Below, one piece after another: positions 1-13,573 of a stretch of DNA of 64,000 bases. The stretch is from contig NC_079892.1 in NCBI RefSeq assembly GCF_024868665.1, forward strand, positions 976,896-1,040,895, read 5' to 3'. The translations under genes were made by a program, and so were the position numbers. The notes beneath the pieces are model-generated. The model made no database searches, was not told the DNA's origin, and saw nothing but the letters and a program-made list of their open reading frames with translations. Source of the stretch: Triplophysa rosa (taxonomy: Eukaryota > Chordata > Actinopteri > Cypriniformes > Nemacheilidae). Position 1 is the stretch's first letter. Each line of letters starts with the position of its first letter.

Positions 1-89
<89 letters not shown>
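1..89. repeat. (CT)n microsatellite with short (GT) tail
   Basis: Uninterrupted CT dinucleotides run from the left edge to about 78, followed by GT to 89. The array is cut by the window edge, so its true length is unknown. Confidence 0.97.
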
Positions 90-1424
90 ATTTACACGCT
101 GTTTCGCACAACAGAGCATCTGTTCATCACATCTGTGCCACGACACACATGAGATCCAAAACCTGTTACTGCAAATCGACATTAGAATATAAAATCACTA
201 ATGAGGATGCAGTGAGTAAACAAACATGTAAACAAACACACATACGTTAAACATAAGATATCTTCAGCATCTCAACTATTTCTCCAGATGTCAGTTAGAT
301 TAAATGAAGTGGAAACTTTTGTTTAAGTCTCATTTGCGTTTGTCTTGAGAAAAAGAGTCAGAAATGTCAACGGTGTTCGTCTCGTCTGCAATCAAAAGTC
401 AATATTATTGAGACGATTCAGTTCACATACACCTTCATTCTGAGGAAAGGTCAGCGTTTCCCATGTGAATGTGGCATGCTGGGATATCGTCCATGTGCAG
501 TGATGGATATTAACAACCGCGTCTGACAGTCATGTGGAGTTCCCAGAATCACAGTCAACAGACTGAAATCATACAGAAGAACATCTGCACAACACCGTCT
601 GCACATGTGTGAAGATCTGATCAACATTTAACCCACAAAACAACACAAGCCATAGTATTTTGTTACAAATCAAATGTGTAAGCTAATATTATTGATTGAA
701 ATCAAATCAATCTGAATTATTGTCATCATCATCATCATTATTATACGCATGTCTTCTCCATTGACATTAAAACAAATGATGATTTATGAAGCATGTCGAA
801 TGTTCCGGCGTGTTCCACGCTTTAACAGCGTCTTTACATTGACAGTGTGTGGATGTGTGAGCGCAGACCGTATGAAATATACAACACATTGAGCCGTTCA
901 TCGTCAAGTGCTGTTTCCAGAGAAATTCAAGCACGCTGGCTGAACATTTGTTTGTCAAGATGAAATATATTACACTCAGCCGAGAAGTGCGTGTGCTACT
1001 TTTAAACCTACATGTATAATACAGACGTGACCAAAAGTGATGTCCAAAATGTACTTCTTTGCTTTTCATTAAAATACATAATTATAGATGTATTAAAGAT
1101 CGTTGTGTTTAGAGAGTAAACTGAAGCATAGCTTTGAAAAGAGTCTTGACAAAAAAACGACATAACACGTCTGAAAATGTTCTGTTTGCTTTTCTTTGCA
1201 GTTTTGTACATTTGAATAAAAACAATATTCCTTTTTCTAAGAAAGGTTTTGTTCAATGAAGCTTTTTAAAGTTTTAAAGTGTTTTTTCCATTTCGTGTCA
1301 TAAACCTCATATTTTCATGTTTTTGCATTGAACCTGAGGGAGCATCAGAGTTGTGACCAGGTCAGGGCAGATTGATTGTTTTCTCTTGTGTTGTGACCGA
1401 CAGCTAACACACAGCAGTCCTTGC
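90..1424. other. Unannotated AT-rich intergenic DNA
   Basis: I see no coding exon, RNA gene or recognisable mobile element here. The open frames are short, lack family features and are not bounded by convincing splice signals. A short TCA/TTA trinucleotide run is present near 722-742. Confidence 0.6.
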
Positions 1425-1439
1425 GTTCTCTCTCTCTCT

Positions 1440-1740
1440 CTCAAATGCATGGGGTGTCATAAGAGGTTAAAGCATTTCTACCAGAAAGACTCAGAAGGCA
1501 GGAGAACGATGAATTATATTTATTGAACAATAGGACATTGAACGATAACATGTAATGTAAAGATCTTTGGCGTAGGCCCCGTCCAAGGTAAGAATCCTGA
1601 GGGATAAGGATTGGAGATGGCGGAGCGTACCCCCCGGACCGAGGACAGGGACCGACCTGGTGGTGGTGGGGAGGACGGAGGTTGCACGTGTGCTTCAGTA
1701 TCTGCCAACGATGGTTTGGATTGAAATCACGATCAACACA
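1440..1740 (-). repeat. Possible dispersed repeat or LTR fragment, locally GC-rich
   Basis: A GC-rich patch (about 1570-1690) sits in AT-rich DNA. Read on the minus strand, it is followed by an AATAAA-type signal near 1525. This resembles the end of a retroelement or other transcribed repeat, but I cannot assign a family. The 62-codon open frame across it is proline/serine-rich and has no recognisable domain. Confidence 0.25.
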
Positions 1741-4700
1741 TGAATAAAAGTGTCAGTACTTTATATCGCTTCATATCGTCATCAGACAGACAAAAAGATT
1801 TGATTGATTACAGATTAACGCTTTCAATAAATGTTGTCAGGACAGTGTCTGAGACATGTCAATCAAACTATAAAGAAAAACTAAATTTTCATGAAGCCTG
1901 TTTTTGAAGCATTGCTCTAATATCAATGGGAATGAAGTCTTTATTGTCATTATGAAATGCCATCGTGACAGAATGACATCAGTAGTATTGAACACCTCTA
2001 AACCACTTTGTGCTTATTTCTTTATTAATGTGTAAAGACAGTATATTAATTGTAAAGCATGTGCAGGTGTTTGCTGGAATACATTTAGTCTATTCTGGGT
2101 TTATTTTTTAAGATCAGAACAGATTGTGAGTCCACCTGCTCTATAGACCGCTTCACAAGATGCAAACACTGGTACAGAAGCACTTACGGTTTCAGTTTCT
2201 CTTTATGTTATCCCTTTTTTATCTTACAAATATAATTCAATAAGATATAATAAGATATATGTAGAACATTTTAAAAAGGTTATAAATAAAAATTGTTCAA
2301 ACGGGTGTATAGTGTTAAAGAACTGAAACAGGAAGTTCTTCTGGACCAGCGTCGTTTACGTCATCTGAAGAGGTCTATATGCTTTCTGAGGTTGATATTT
2401 GAATAAAACCCTTTTTATCCTCACGTAATCAACCCGTACACATCCCAAAATTCTAGATTTGTATTTTGTGTGTGTGTGGAATGACTCAATGGTCATTGTG
2501 ATTATTCCTTTTATACTGCAGGGTTTGAATTATTTAAGGCAAAATGAATAGTAAATTTAAGACAGCTGTCAGTAATCAAATCATTTTTTTTCTCCTTATA
2601 GGCACTTTCAGTAATTGATAGATTGATTGTTGAGGCTCAATCTGTAAGCTCTATATAAACAAAGGAGGCTTGGCTTTATTAAAATGATCAAATCATGAGA
2701 GGTTTTAACTGTAATGCTGGAATACAGAAGGTCACAAACAAACATCACACGTTGACATGATTAATGTCTGATGTGAGAGCTGGGCTGCTTTTCCTTTTAG
2801 AAGATCATTCAAACAAAAACACGTCTGTTGTCATAAAGAAATCCCAAATAATAAATCTGACAAGCACACACGTAACGTGAAGGAAGAACAGTTTGTCAGG
2901 ATCACAGAGAGTTTATCCGCTCTAAACTGACACCCGGAGGAATGAAACCTTCAGAAATGCCTTCTGTTCAGCCTCAGATAGAGAAATACACCGACGATGT
3001 GTTTACATTGTGTTTGTGTTTGTGTTTGTGTTTGGTGAGGGTTTTAATTCTGCTTCATCATTTAGCGCTTGTGGTTTCTTTTCTTTTGCTCTCAAACGGC
3101 TTTTTTTTACAGTTAACAGAATGAAAAGTTCCCTTCTTCAGACTGCCCGGAGGAGAGTGTTATTGCTGAAAGATTTTGATGTTCTGTATTGATCTAGACC
3201 TTTCTATTGTTCTTCAGAGAATGCCGGTGACATTCTGCTCTCCAGATGTGCCCAGCTTTGTCTGTGGGATTTTGGGGCGTTTGATCGTCCATGAGGGCTC
3301 CAAACATCTCTTTCAGTTTTCTTCCCTCGACACTGCTGAAAGCGGCTGTGAGAACGCTGCTGAATAATGCAGTGAAACTGGAAGGTTTGGGCGATCGTAC
3401 GTGTGAATATTAAAGGCAGAACGGATGAAACGCAGACGGATTGGTAATCATGCTTTGATTCTTCACACATTTACTGCTGAAGCTGTGTGCTCACGCTGCT
3501 TCCACAACTGTCCTCACATGAACTCCTCCCGTCCTCAAATATCTGAGCTGTTTCAAAATCCTCACCTACACGTACGTTTAGCCATTGAGCAGACGCTTTT
3601 ATCCAAAGCCACTTACAGATGAGGGAAACAATGGAAGCAATTGGAACAACACAAGGAAAACAGAATGCAATAAAAACTGCTCTCATATAGCCCACCAACC
3701 CCAAATCATCACAGCCAATGGAAGAATTATGAAGAAATATGACAAATTCATGTCAAACAGTCTTGAAGGTTTAAACACCAACATGTGGAAATATTTCTGG
3801 GTGTTTTTCCCCTCAGAAGCTCTTTAGATGATCCACGGCAGGACAAATATTGACAGGAGTTGCATTTCATTAGAACTGGAAGAAAACCATCTCTTCACTT
3901 TGATGAAGGTTGACGTGAGTGATTCACTCTTCAGTGATGTTGGTTTGAAGATGTTCGATTCAGCGTTTCAAACATCAATATTGATGTGAATCCGTCATGA
4001 GCAGTTTTCTTCAGATTGGTGAGGTTTAAAGCTCAGTCGACTCATGTGATGATGTGATGCTCCATTTATTCACGATAACACATCAATCTTGAAAGCTTGA
4101 AAACACACCGCTGCTGTTAAAATCACAATGGACATCAACTAGTTTGTTTCCGTTTCATTTTATACGTCACTGTTTGGTGGAGTCATTCCTTTACACCACA
4201 GAAGATCTGTCTGGATTTACATGACGCATAAGAAACGTTATAATTGAACACATTTATCTTGATGATGTTAATCTCTCTTTGTTCTATCGCTTGTTCTGTT
4301 CTGGTCCTTGAATGTTGTGTTAATATATATTTACAGAAATCATCATCAGTATCTTAAATCTTGAATATTAAAAGCGCCTAAAGCCGAGAGCGAAATGAAA
4401 TCATATTCCAGCTGAAGGTTCAGAGGGTAAAAGCAGTAATATGTTTAGCAAACACTTTTCTAGTTGACCGTTGATTGGGTTTGTACATGAGTTACAGGAG
4501 CACTGGATTGTTGGCTGGTGGTTATTTTCACTCAGTGCTTCTTGTTTTCGTTGCAATAAAATAAAACAGATGTTCTCGGCTCATAAATATCTGAAGGTAT
4601 GTTTCAAACGGTCTTTGGAGATTCACACTGTAAATAAGAACAGACAGAGGAACGACTGAACTTCAACCGCAGGATAGACCTGAAGTCAACATGACGACGT

Positions 4701-5790
4701 GATGCTCCAAACCTTCATCTCATCTTCAATGTGTGCATAGACAAAACATTTCAGTATTTATTTATCAAGATATATCTTGTGTTGTGCCGTTATTATAATT
4801 CTTTTAGATGTACTTGACTACTGAGGTGCTTAAAGGAATAGTTCACCCAAAAAATGGTCCAATGGGGACCAACTATTAGGCCTACTTTAAGATGAAATAA
4901 GAGAAATGTGACGTGTAAACAAAACAACTGACGGTAAACATCACAGAATGTTTGATGTTGTGTCTTCATAGTAAAACTATAAACAATAGAAATGATTGTT
5001 ATTATTTAATAACATCAAGCAGTATAAATACATATATGTCTGACAGAAACATTGTGTCATTTTCCCCATCATCTCAGATTATTATCAGTGTTTAGTGTTC
5101 TGTGGTGGAACATAAACATGTTTTACATTTTCGAAAGAAAATACCAGTTTCGTCTTGCCAAAGGTTGTTTTTATAACTATCATTTCCCCCTAAATACACA
5201 AAATTATAAGTCAATAATATCTGCATAATTTGAATATCAGCCTAATTGCCAAATACAAACTTCCTCACAGATGTCAATATGCTGATAAACACACAAGAAT
5301 ATCAGTGTTTGAAATAAGTGATTGTGAATATGAAGAGAATAATGATGTTTTGTCAACGCGGTCACAAACTCTATTGAGAGAATGGCACCCATCGTACAGC
5401 TGAGGAATAAACTCAACGCCGCCCCGTAATCTCTTATTACATAGAAATGTTTTAAAATATAAAACGAGCAAAGAATATTACAGATGGTGATGCCTGGTGC
5501 AGCGTAACACGCTATGAGCACATCTGACCATGACCTGATGCTAGCTGCTCCAAACATCAGACCCAAACCAACAAAAACACAAAATATTTCAATATCAGTA
5601 TCATCAAGCAAAAGGAAATGGATTTCAGTAGATTATATTTGCTTTGCGGTGGTAATATGATCAATAACAGGCAGAATGTAATGCCTTCTCTGATTGGTTC
5701 ATTGTAAGTGCAGATACTGTTGAGGAGGACAAGGCCATATTCAGCGGGATGGCAACGTCTGGACTCAGAAGGACAAATCCTGTCATCCGT
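1741..5790. other. Intergenic DNA with scattered short repeat remnants
   Basis: No gene is supported. Two fragments are recognisable. A minus-strand L2-type 3' tail lies near 3577-3640. A short arm of the fish MITE starting TTAAAGGAATAGTTCACCC lies near 4828-4860. The rest is AT-rich with no structure that I can name. Confidence 0.6.
3577..3640 (-). repeat. L2-type LINE / SINE 3'-tail remnant
   Basis: The reverse complement contains CTTTGGATAAAAGCGTCTGC, the same 3'-tail core seen in the SINE at 8.2 kb and the L2 LINE at 32.65 kb. It is therefore a truncated copy of that retroelement tail in minus orientation. Confidence 0.7.
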
Positions 5791-5793
5791 GTG

Positions 5794-5883
5794 AGACAGA
5801 CAGACAGACAGACAGACACACAGACACACACACAGACAGACAGACAGAGACACACACAGACAGACAGAAAGACAGAAAGACAC

Positions 5884-5922
<39 letters not shown>

Positions 5923-7212
5923 CACACACAGAAACAGACAGACAGACAGACAGACAGAGACAGACACAGAGACACAGACACAGAGACACAGACAAGACAC
6001 AGACAGACAGACAGACAAGACAGAAAGACAGACAGAGACAGAGACAGACAGACGACAGACAGACAGACAGACACAGACAGACAGACAGACAGAGACAAGA
6101 CAGACAGAGACAGACACAGAGACAGACAGACACAGAGACAGACAGACAGACAACAGAGACAGACAGACACAGAGACAGACACAGACACAGACAGAGACAG
6201 ACAGACACAGAGACAGACACAGACAGAGACAGACAGACAGACAAGACAGACAGACACAGAGACAGACAGAGACAGAGACAAAGACAGACAGACAGAGACA
6301 GACAGACAGACACAGAGACAGAGACAGACAGACGACAGACACAGACACAGACACAGACAAGACACAGACAGACAGACACAGACAGACAGACACAGAGACA
6401 GACACAGACAGACACAGAGCAGACAGACAGACAACAGACAGACAAGAGACAGACAGACAGACAGACAGACACAGACAGACAAGACAGAGACAGACAGAGA
6501 CAGACAGACAGACAGACAGACACAGAGACAGACAGACAGACACAGACAGACACAGAGCAGACAGAACAGACAGCACGAGACAGACAGAGACAGACAGACA
6601 CAGAGACAGACACAGACAGACAGACACAGACAGAGCAGACACAGAGACAGACAGACAGACACAGACAGACAGACAGAGCACAGACAGACACAGAACAGAA
6701 GAAGACAGACAGACACAGAGCAGACAGACACAGACAGAGACAGACAGACAGACAGCAGAGACAGACAGACAGACACAGAACAGACAGACAGACACAGACA
6801 GACAGACAGACAGACACAAGACAGCAGAGCACAAGAAGACACACAGCACACAGACAGACAGACACACAACACAAAGACAGAGACAGACAGACACAGAGAC
6901 AGACAGACAGACACAGACAGAGACCGACAGACACAGAGCAGACAGACAGACAGACACACAGACACACAGACACACAGACAGACAGACACACAGACACACA
7001 GACAGACAGACAGACAGACAGACACACAGACACACAGACACACAGACAGACAGACACACAGACACACAGACACACAGACAGACAGACAGACACACAGACA
7101 CACATACAGACAGTCAGACACACACACAGACACACAGACAGACAGACAGACACACAGACACACAGACAGACAGACACACAGACACACAGACACACAGACA
7201 CACAGACAGACA
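5794..7212. repeat. GACA/CACA compound microsatellite, about 1.4 kb
   Basis: The stretch is built almost entirely of CAGA/GACA tetranucleotides mixed with CACA and GAGACA variants. Because the unit is nearly stop-free on both strands, several frames stay open for 470-510 codons, giving RQTD-type on + and SVCL-type on -. These are artefacts of composition, not proteins. The array is imperfect at base level but continuous. Confidence 0.95.
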
Positions 7213-8218
7213 TTGTGGATGCAATAAAACTTTTTTCATGGAATGATTCATATTTACATATATTTAAGTGATATGCTTTAAAATCTGAATGTCATGGTTA
7301 AAGTCAGCTGTGAATGTGAAACTGTACTCCGGAGAGATGATTTTTCATTCTGCTCATGAAGAATTTGTGTTTCGGCTCAGACAACAGCCGTACATTCACA
7401 TCCACTCCACAGGGGTCTCCACGTGACGAAATCTATGGCCTGTTCATTTATTGAGCAACAGATCTAATGATGAATGACTCTCAAGATCTGTGTAAATCTT
7501 TCAGAAACATTTCTGTGTGTGATTATTCAATATTGTGATTTATTTCATGTTTGAAACAGATACTGATGGATGAGGAAAGGTCGGGATCTTGACAGGTGAG
7601 ACACCTGTTGATTTCGCTGTTAACACCTGTCAGCTTGTCGTCCACTAACAATGTCACTGTGAAAGGAAATCAATCGAGTCAATTTCATTTTTGGTGTGTG
7701 AAAGAAAGGATATTGACTTCCGGCACCTCAGATAGAAGATGTGCTGACTGTGTGATGTCCTCTGTCACAGATCAATATGGATCATTTTTACAGCTCCGCT
7801 TTATAAACATGCAGGAAATGAAGCGTGGACGAGCAAGAGACATGGTACCCGTCATCATGTGCCTTACAGAATAAAACTCAGTGTATACACTACAAAAACA
7901 TCTTTTCCTGCCTTAGGTTTTGAAATTCAATGGTATTTATGTATTGTATTTAAAGCTTAAAGCAGCAAAAACCTTTTACAGTGTGTACTTAAACTACAAA
8001 TAAGAAAGTATACTGAAAAATACAAGTAGGATTTACGTTGTAGTTTTTGCACACAGCTTTTTAGGTAAAATCTACTTTTAAATACTGAGTGCAAATTTAC
8101 ACAAAAATTCAGTAAATCCTATCGTTGTTTTACAGTATACTTTCTTACACTTTTGGTCTCTTCTTTATGTACTTCTCAGTTTACTACGGTTACACTTCAA
8201 GTACGACTGGGGTCAGTT
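7213..8218. other. Intergenic DNA, partly an AGTATAC-rich dispersed repeat
   Basis: No gene is supported. From about 7880, motifs such as AAGTATAC and GTACACTT recur, and the sequence continues past the SINE at 8.2 kb. This suggests that the SINE landed in an older repeat. Similar motifs recur near 26.5-26.7 kb and 43.5-43.6 kb. Confidence 0.45.
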
Positions 8219-8403
8219 GTGGCCCAGTGCTTAGAGCGTTGGACTGGTAGCAGAAGGTCACTGGTTTAATTCTCAGTGCCACCAGGAAATGACTGAAGTG
8301 CCCTTGAGCGAGGCACCTGAGCCCCGTCTGCTCTGCAGTGATAACTGCCCACTGCACCCTACTTGTTGGATAAAAGCGTCTGCCAAATGAACAAATGTAA
8401 ATG
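8219..8403 (+). mobile_element. tRNA-derived SINE with L2-type 3' tail
   Basis: The head has RNA polymerase III promoter-like boxes: an A box (TGGCCCAGTGC, ~8221-8231) and a B box-like GGTTTAATTCT (~8264-8274), spaced as in a tRNA. The body ends in TTGGATAAAAGCGTCTGCC followed by AAATGTAAATG. That tail matches the end of the L2 LINE at 32.65-32.70 kb, as expected for a SINE mobilised by an L2-type reverse transcriptase. AAGTAC and AAGTAT just outside the ends may be a target duplication. The family name is uncertain. Confidence 0.8.
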
Positions 8404-10069
8404 TAAGTATACTTAAAACTACATGTTTTTATTAAACGTGGGCCAGATTAGTACACATACAAGCATACTAGTACTTGCTACCTACGTACTGTATAGACCT
8501 ACAAATACATTTGCACTTTGCTCAAGTAAACTTGAAGCATACTTGGAAACCAATCTAAATGTGTTTATCGGAGGGTTGCTGGGGTGTTGTGGTGCACGTT
8601 GCTTACCAGCTTACATCAAAACCCCACGGGTCCTTTTATCATCTTCCAGAAGTTACTTCACCTCACTTAGAGAAGAACAGTACTTCTGAAAGTTTGATTT
8701 GATTTAATGTCAAGTGACAAACTGAAGGAGTCTGAAGATGGAGAAAATTCTTAAATCTGATGTGTTGAACTGGATTGATGTGAGGTGTCCTGGAAATGTT
8801 TTTTTTCTGTCAGTTTGGATCATTTCGGAGCGCCGGCGGTGTTGATGCACTCTCTCGTGTCGTCACATTTAACAGATGTTTAGTTTGGACGTTCTGTTCA
8901 GAAGGAAAAAGCAAAATTTTATAAGAATATCTCTGAGCCTTGACGTTTAACAGATGCTTACACAAAATCTGTAGAAAATAAAGTACAAAGTCGGGTACGG
9001 TGAGGTCTTTAATGTTAACTTTATATTTCTGAGTGAATGTCATGAAAACTTTAAAGAAAGTGTTAATTGTGGTTGCTGTGACAACGCCAATCGGATGACA
9101 TTTCTAAGGGTGTAGGATTTCAGTCTTCATAAATGTGTTAAAATGAGTCGGATTATCTCAAAGCAACATGGAGAATGTAGATTTGTGTCTTGCTCAACGG
9201 TTTGAATACCTCCGGCGTTCTGAAGACGTGAAGGAGGATTGTTTGAATTTTGCAACATCACGGTGTTTATTTGTCCGACTCCAACGCAAAACCAGCGTGC
9301 TTTCACTGCACGATACGGTTAACCAAATATCTGAGATATCCCACAAGTCTCTTGGATTAGAATTATCCAGTTCAGACACAAGTCATATCGGATGGTATTA
9401 AATATAAAATATGATGACAACATTCCTGAAAGCACCGATAGATTATACCTGAGTCGTAGAATTTTGTGACCTTTCAGATGATGCAAGCCATAAACCAACG
9501 AGAAAAGCTTTCGTGTTCATCATTCTCAAAACATTTCTTCATCTTTGGGTTGTTTATTAAAATGTAAAATATTCCCGAATGATTGGGATTTAACATACAA
9601 ACTCAAGTTAGTGTGTTGCTAAAAGTGTCAATCTTCATTGACGTGTGTGTAAAATATTACAATTAGAAAGAAAATGTACAGTAGTGTAAATCCTAAATCG
9701 TTACCAAATCATTGTTTCCTTTTTGAACTTTGCAATAGTTCTTGCAAATCATGTAATTATATAAGTAAACATGTCTTTAAGGATCGGTGTATTTGTGCAT
9801 GTTTTCTGCCAGCTGCAGTCGATCTGAAGAGAGATTTGAGCTCACCAGCATCTGCTGAGATATAAATGCCACAACATCTACCTCATTTCATTACTTGCGT
9901 TTGGAAAGAGTCCTCAAAGAGATTGACAGGAAAGACACAGAACAGATGAGAAACGCAAAGAACAGCAATAAATAGGTGAAAAGGACACAAGTTTGGCGAA
10001 AGCACAGAGTTGCGTAAGTCACTGCTGGACTCCACACGGAAGAATAAAAAAACTGTTGCACCCGTGCAG
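8404..10069. other. Intergenic DNA, no gene seen
   Basis: AT-rich sequence with only short open frames and no recognisable domain or RNA. The first 150 bases continue the AGTATAC-rich repeat interrupted by the SINE. Confidence 0.6.
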
Positions 10070-10469
<400 letters not shown>

Positions 10470-10508
<39 letters not shown>

Positions 10509-10547
10509 CACACGCACACACACACACACACAGCACACACACCACAC
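10470..10547. repeat. (CA)n microsatellite
   Basis: CA repeat with a few GCACAC and CCACAC interruptions. Confidence 0.95.
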
Positions 10548-12064
10548 GTGATTGTTCAGTGATATTAGACAGATATTCGTACTGTGTTGCTCTATTGTCG
10601 TTGGAATCATCAGAGGTTTAAGGCATCAGTTAACCCACAGGACCAGCTACACATCATCCATCAACAAACAAAACAAGATAAATGACTACACTTAACATTT
10701 CACAACTCAGACTTGGAAGAGCAAACTGACATTTACAAATAGATTTACAAGTTGAGCAAAAACTTAAAAAGTGGAAACTGGTTTAATCGTCTAGCAGCAA
10801 TAACTGCATCTTCGTGTGAAAGATCTCTTAAAGGACAGTTCCAAAAATTCTGTCATCATTATATTCATTCTTATGTGGTGAAAATCTGTGTGCGATCTTT
10901 CGTCAGTAGAACACATAAGAAATGTATTGTGATAAATGTCCCGTGAGTTTGTTATACAATGGAAGTCAAATGGAGTTTAGGAAGGCTTTTACGGAGATAC
11001 TCATAGATGAGAGAAAGATGGTCTAAAAATCCCCCCCGAGGAGATTGCTTTGATTCGGATCAGTATGTCAGTAACATTGGTTTTTACGTTTGTTACAACC
11101 TAGATATGTTGTTGTTGTAATATTAACGGAGCAGTTTTGAGCGTCATTGTATATCTGGAACGAGAGTGCTGCTTGTATATACTCATGTCGTCTTGGATAA
11201 TAATGCAAAGGAATCAAACAAGCTATGATGAAGCTCAGCATTGCACAGCAGGTTTGAGGGCAGAGCTAGCTAACAGGAAATAGTGCTCAGCGCTGTTAAA
11301 GAAGCTCGATCTGACCGAAAGATAGCAGTTAGGAGTAAGTTAGTAGACGTTTTAACCCCCTTTGTAAAGTCAGGGACGACCGGACGACGTACCGCAGGGT
11401 AGAGGGAGAGGAAACACGCTCTGTAGAGCGGTCTGTCCTTTTAGGGCTACTGGACAAAACACGGCGGCTAATTCATGTCTAGGCCCGCTCCGACTGTAGA
11501 CAGAAACAGATCATTCTAAGGTATTACAAACATAACGCTTCATTACGTGAGGTCTGTATACACCTCGGAAGAAATAGTTGATATTAACACTAATCTCTTA
11601 AACTATCTTACTTCTATCATTACTCGATCTCGGCCATCGATGTAAAGAATCTGAGTTTGACAGAGGCAATTATTTTTTACCGTTTATCCTTGTTAATGAA
11701 AACATTACAGCACGCTGGAAACGCTCCAACGGTCGGTGTGTGTTTGTGTGAAATGTGTGTGACTAACGTTGTGGTGCGAGTTGTTGTGTGAGGTTGTGTG
11801 GTGATTAAGTTGTGTGCAGTGCTCATGTGGTCGTGTGTGATGTGGGTGTGTGTGGTGTGATGCTGTGTTGTGTGTGTGTGTGTACGGGTGTTGTATATAT
11901 CACTCTGAGCTCTTTACCAAAGAACCCATTTTTCAGTCTATAGATGAACGTGAACGATAACACGCGTGCCAGTTCCAGAGTAATCATTCAGGTACTATGT
12001 TTTCCACTGATTGCCAGTCAAGTCCTCTGCTTCTCGCTCTCATAGAGAAATAAATAGTCCTTTT
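10548..12064. other. Intergenic DNA with a degenerate GT-rich stretch
   Basis: No gene is supported. About 11735-11885 is GT-rich and ends in a short pure (GT)n. The rest shows no structure that I can name. Confidence 0.55.
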
Positions 12065-12066
12065 TA

Positions 12067-13573
12067 CAGTTTTTTTCAACTGCTTACACACATTTTCAAA
12101 AAGCTGCCTCTTTTTTTCAAAACTTTACACACAAATCCAAGAATTGCACACACAAAATGCAAAATGCCTCACATCTCTTTCAAAATGAAGCACTACATTA
12201 AAAATATCACAAACACATTTCAAAAGCAAACATTTGTCTTCTGTTGCAAACACTTTTACCGTAATGTTATATTTTGGGATATATCATGTACACACAGTTA
12301 TTCAAAACCTAAAGCTCTTAGTTCATGAGCTCCTCTGTACATTTCTGTACAAGATTGAAAGAAATTGGCAGAGAGATGTTTAAAATTCACTGTAAAAACA
12401 AAAGCCAAACTTTTTATTTCTTGTGTTTATTTATGTTTTTGCTGGTTGTGAATACAGTATTACTGTACACGGTATGGAAAAAAAAATTCTGGAGGACACA
12501 ATGTATTGTTGAGGGGCTCACAGCATTTATGTTCGCAAAAATTGTGGCATCATTACAGTAAGCATATGGTTGCGTATATTTCACGAATTCTAAAAGCATT
12601 ATTGGCCAAAACCAAATTCACGATAGCCGTTTCTTGCTCTTCAGTGAACATGAAACCTTCGCCTTTCCACTCTGTAGAAGATTCAGGAACAGTGTGAGTG
12701 TGTGCCATAAACTGTAACATAATATACTATTTTATACAATATGGTCAGAATGTCTTCTTACAGTTGGCTGTACTGCTGTACAGTGTGATACCTCACCAGA
12801 CTGTGACCAATGCAGTGCACCGTAGTAAATGAATGCAAGGGTACTACTGTAAAATACTGTATATGTATTATAGCCTACTGTTTGTGTACTTTAGATCATG
12901 TGTACATAACAGTAGATTGTTACATACCTGTTCTCATTTCTAAAGGTTCAAATTATACCTGCCATTGTAAATCGACTCAAATTGGGCTGGACTCTCTGTA
13001 CAGCCTCTCTTGTTGTTACAGTAAACCGTGGTTTATCACATGATCAATGACTGTGGCCCTGATCTCATTCGAGACCACACTTCTTGTTCCTCGTCTTCCT
13101 CCTCTTCTTCCGACTCGTCCTCTAATTCGAACTCTGCCTCGTCCTCTGGCTCTCCCTTCAACTCCCCTTACTCTGTCTACATTGTTTGCATCCATTGTTC
13201 AAAACCTATAACTTGACCCTTGGCCTATTTATAGGCCTCTTCTAAAGTCATGATTGGTTGGTGTTAAGTAAAGCAATGTGTGTTTGCACATGTGAGGAGT
13301 TAGTGTGAGGCACTGAAGAATTAGTGTGGCATTTTGATTGGTTGTGTTTGAAAAAGGAAATCAGTATACTTCCTGTAAGATTTTTGTGTGTTACATAGAG
13401 AATTGTGTGTTGTGTTTTGCAAAAAGTGATTTATGAAACTGAAAACTGAGTCAAAGGTGGAGAATTAGTGTATGGTTTTGCCGATTTGGTGTGTGGTTCT
13501 GGTGTTTGAGTGTCAGGTTTCAGAGATTGTGTGACAAGTAAACATTTTGTGTGTAAGCAGTTGAAAAAAACTG
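12067..13573 (-). mobile_element. Decayed Tc1/mariner-like DNA transposon with transposase N-terminal remnant
   Basis: The ends are inverted copies of CAGTTTTTTTCAACTGC and TAAGCAGTTGAAAAAAACTG, and a TA dinucleotide sits outside each end, as expected for Tc1/mariner/IS630 insertion. Read on the minus strand, about 13160-12960 encodes an RG-rich stretch followed by a helix-turn-helix-like region (VVSNEIRATVIDHVINH, then QPNLSRF-like text after stops). About 12670-12480 encodes FTEEQETAIVNLVLANNA and INAVSPSTIHCVL. Several stops and frameshifts break the frame and the catalytic part is absent. It is a dead, internally deleted copy. Known family features support the transposase call; the exact family name is not certain. 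Confidence 0.7.

Noticed and set aside
5237..5611. 124-codon minus-strand frame with hydrophobic segments
   Set aside because: Hydrophobic text in AT-rich DNA, no recognised family and no matching flanking exons. Chance is the simplest explanation.
5557..7227. Overlapping long open frames (476-514 codons) on both strands
   Set aside because: They are produced by the stop-poor GACA/CA repeat. Their residues are only the translated repeat in three frames.
13028..13216. Serine-rich small protein
   Set aside because: It is antisense to the arginine/glycine-rich start of the decayed transposase on the minus strand.
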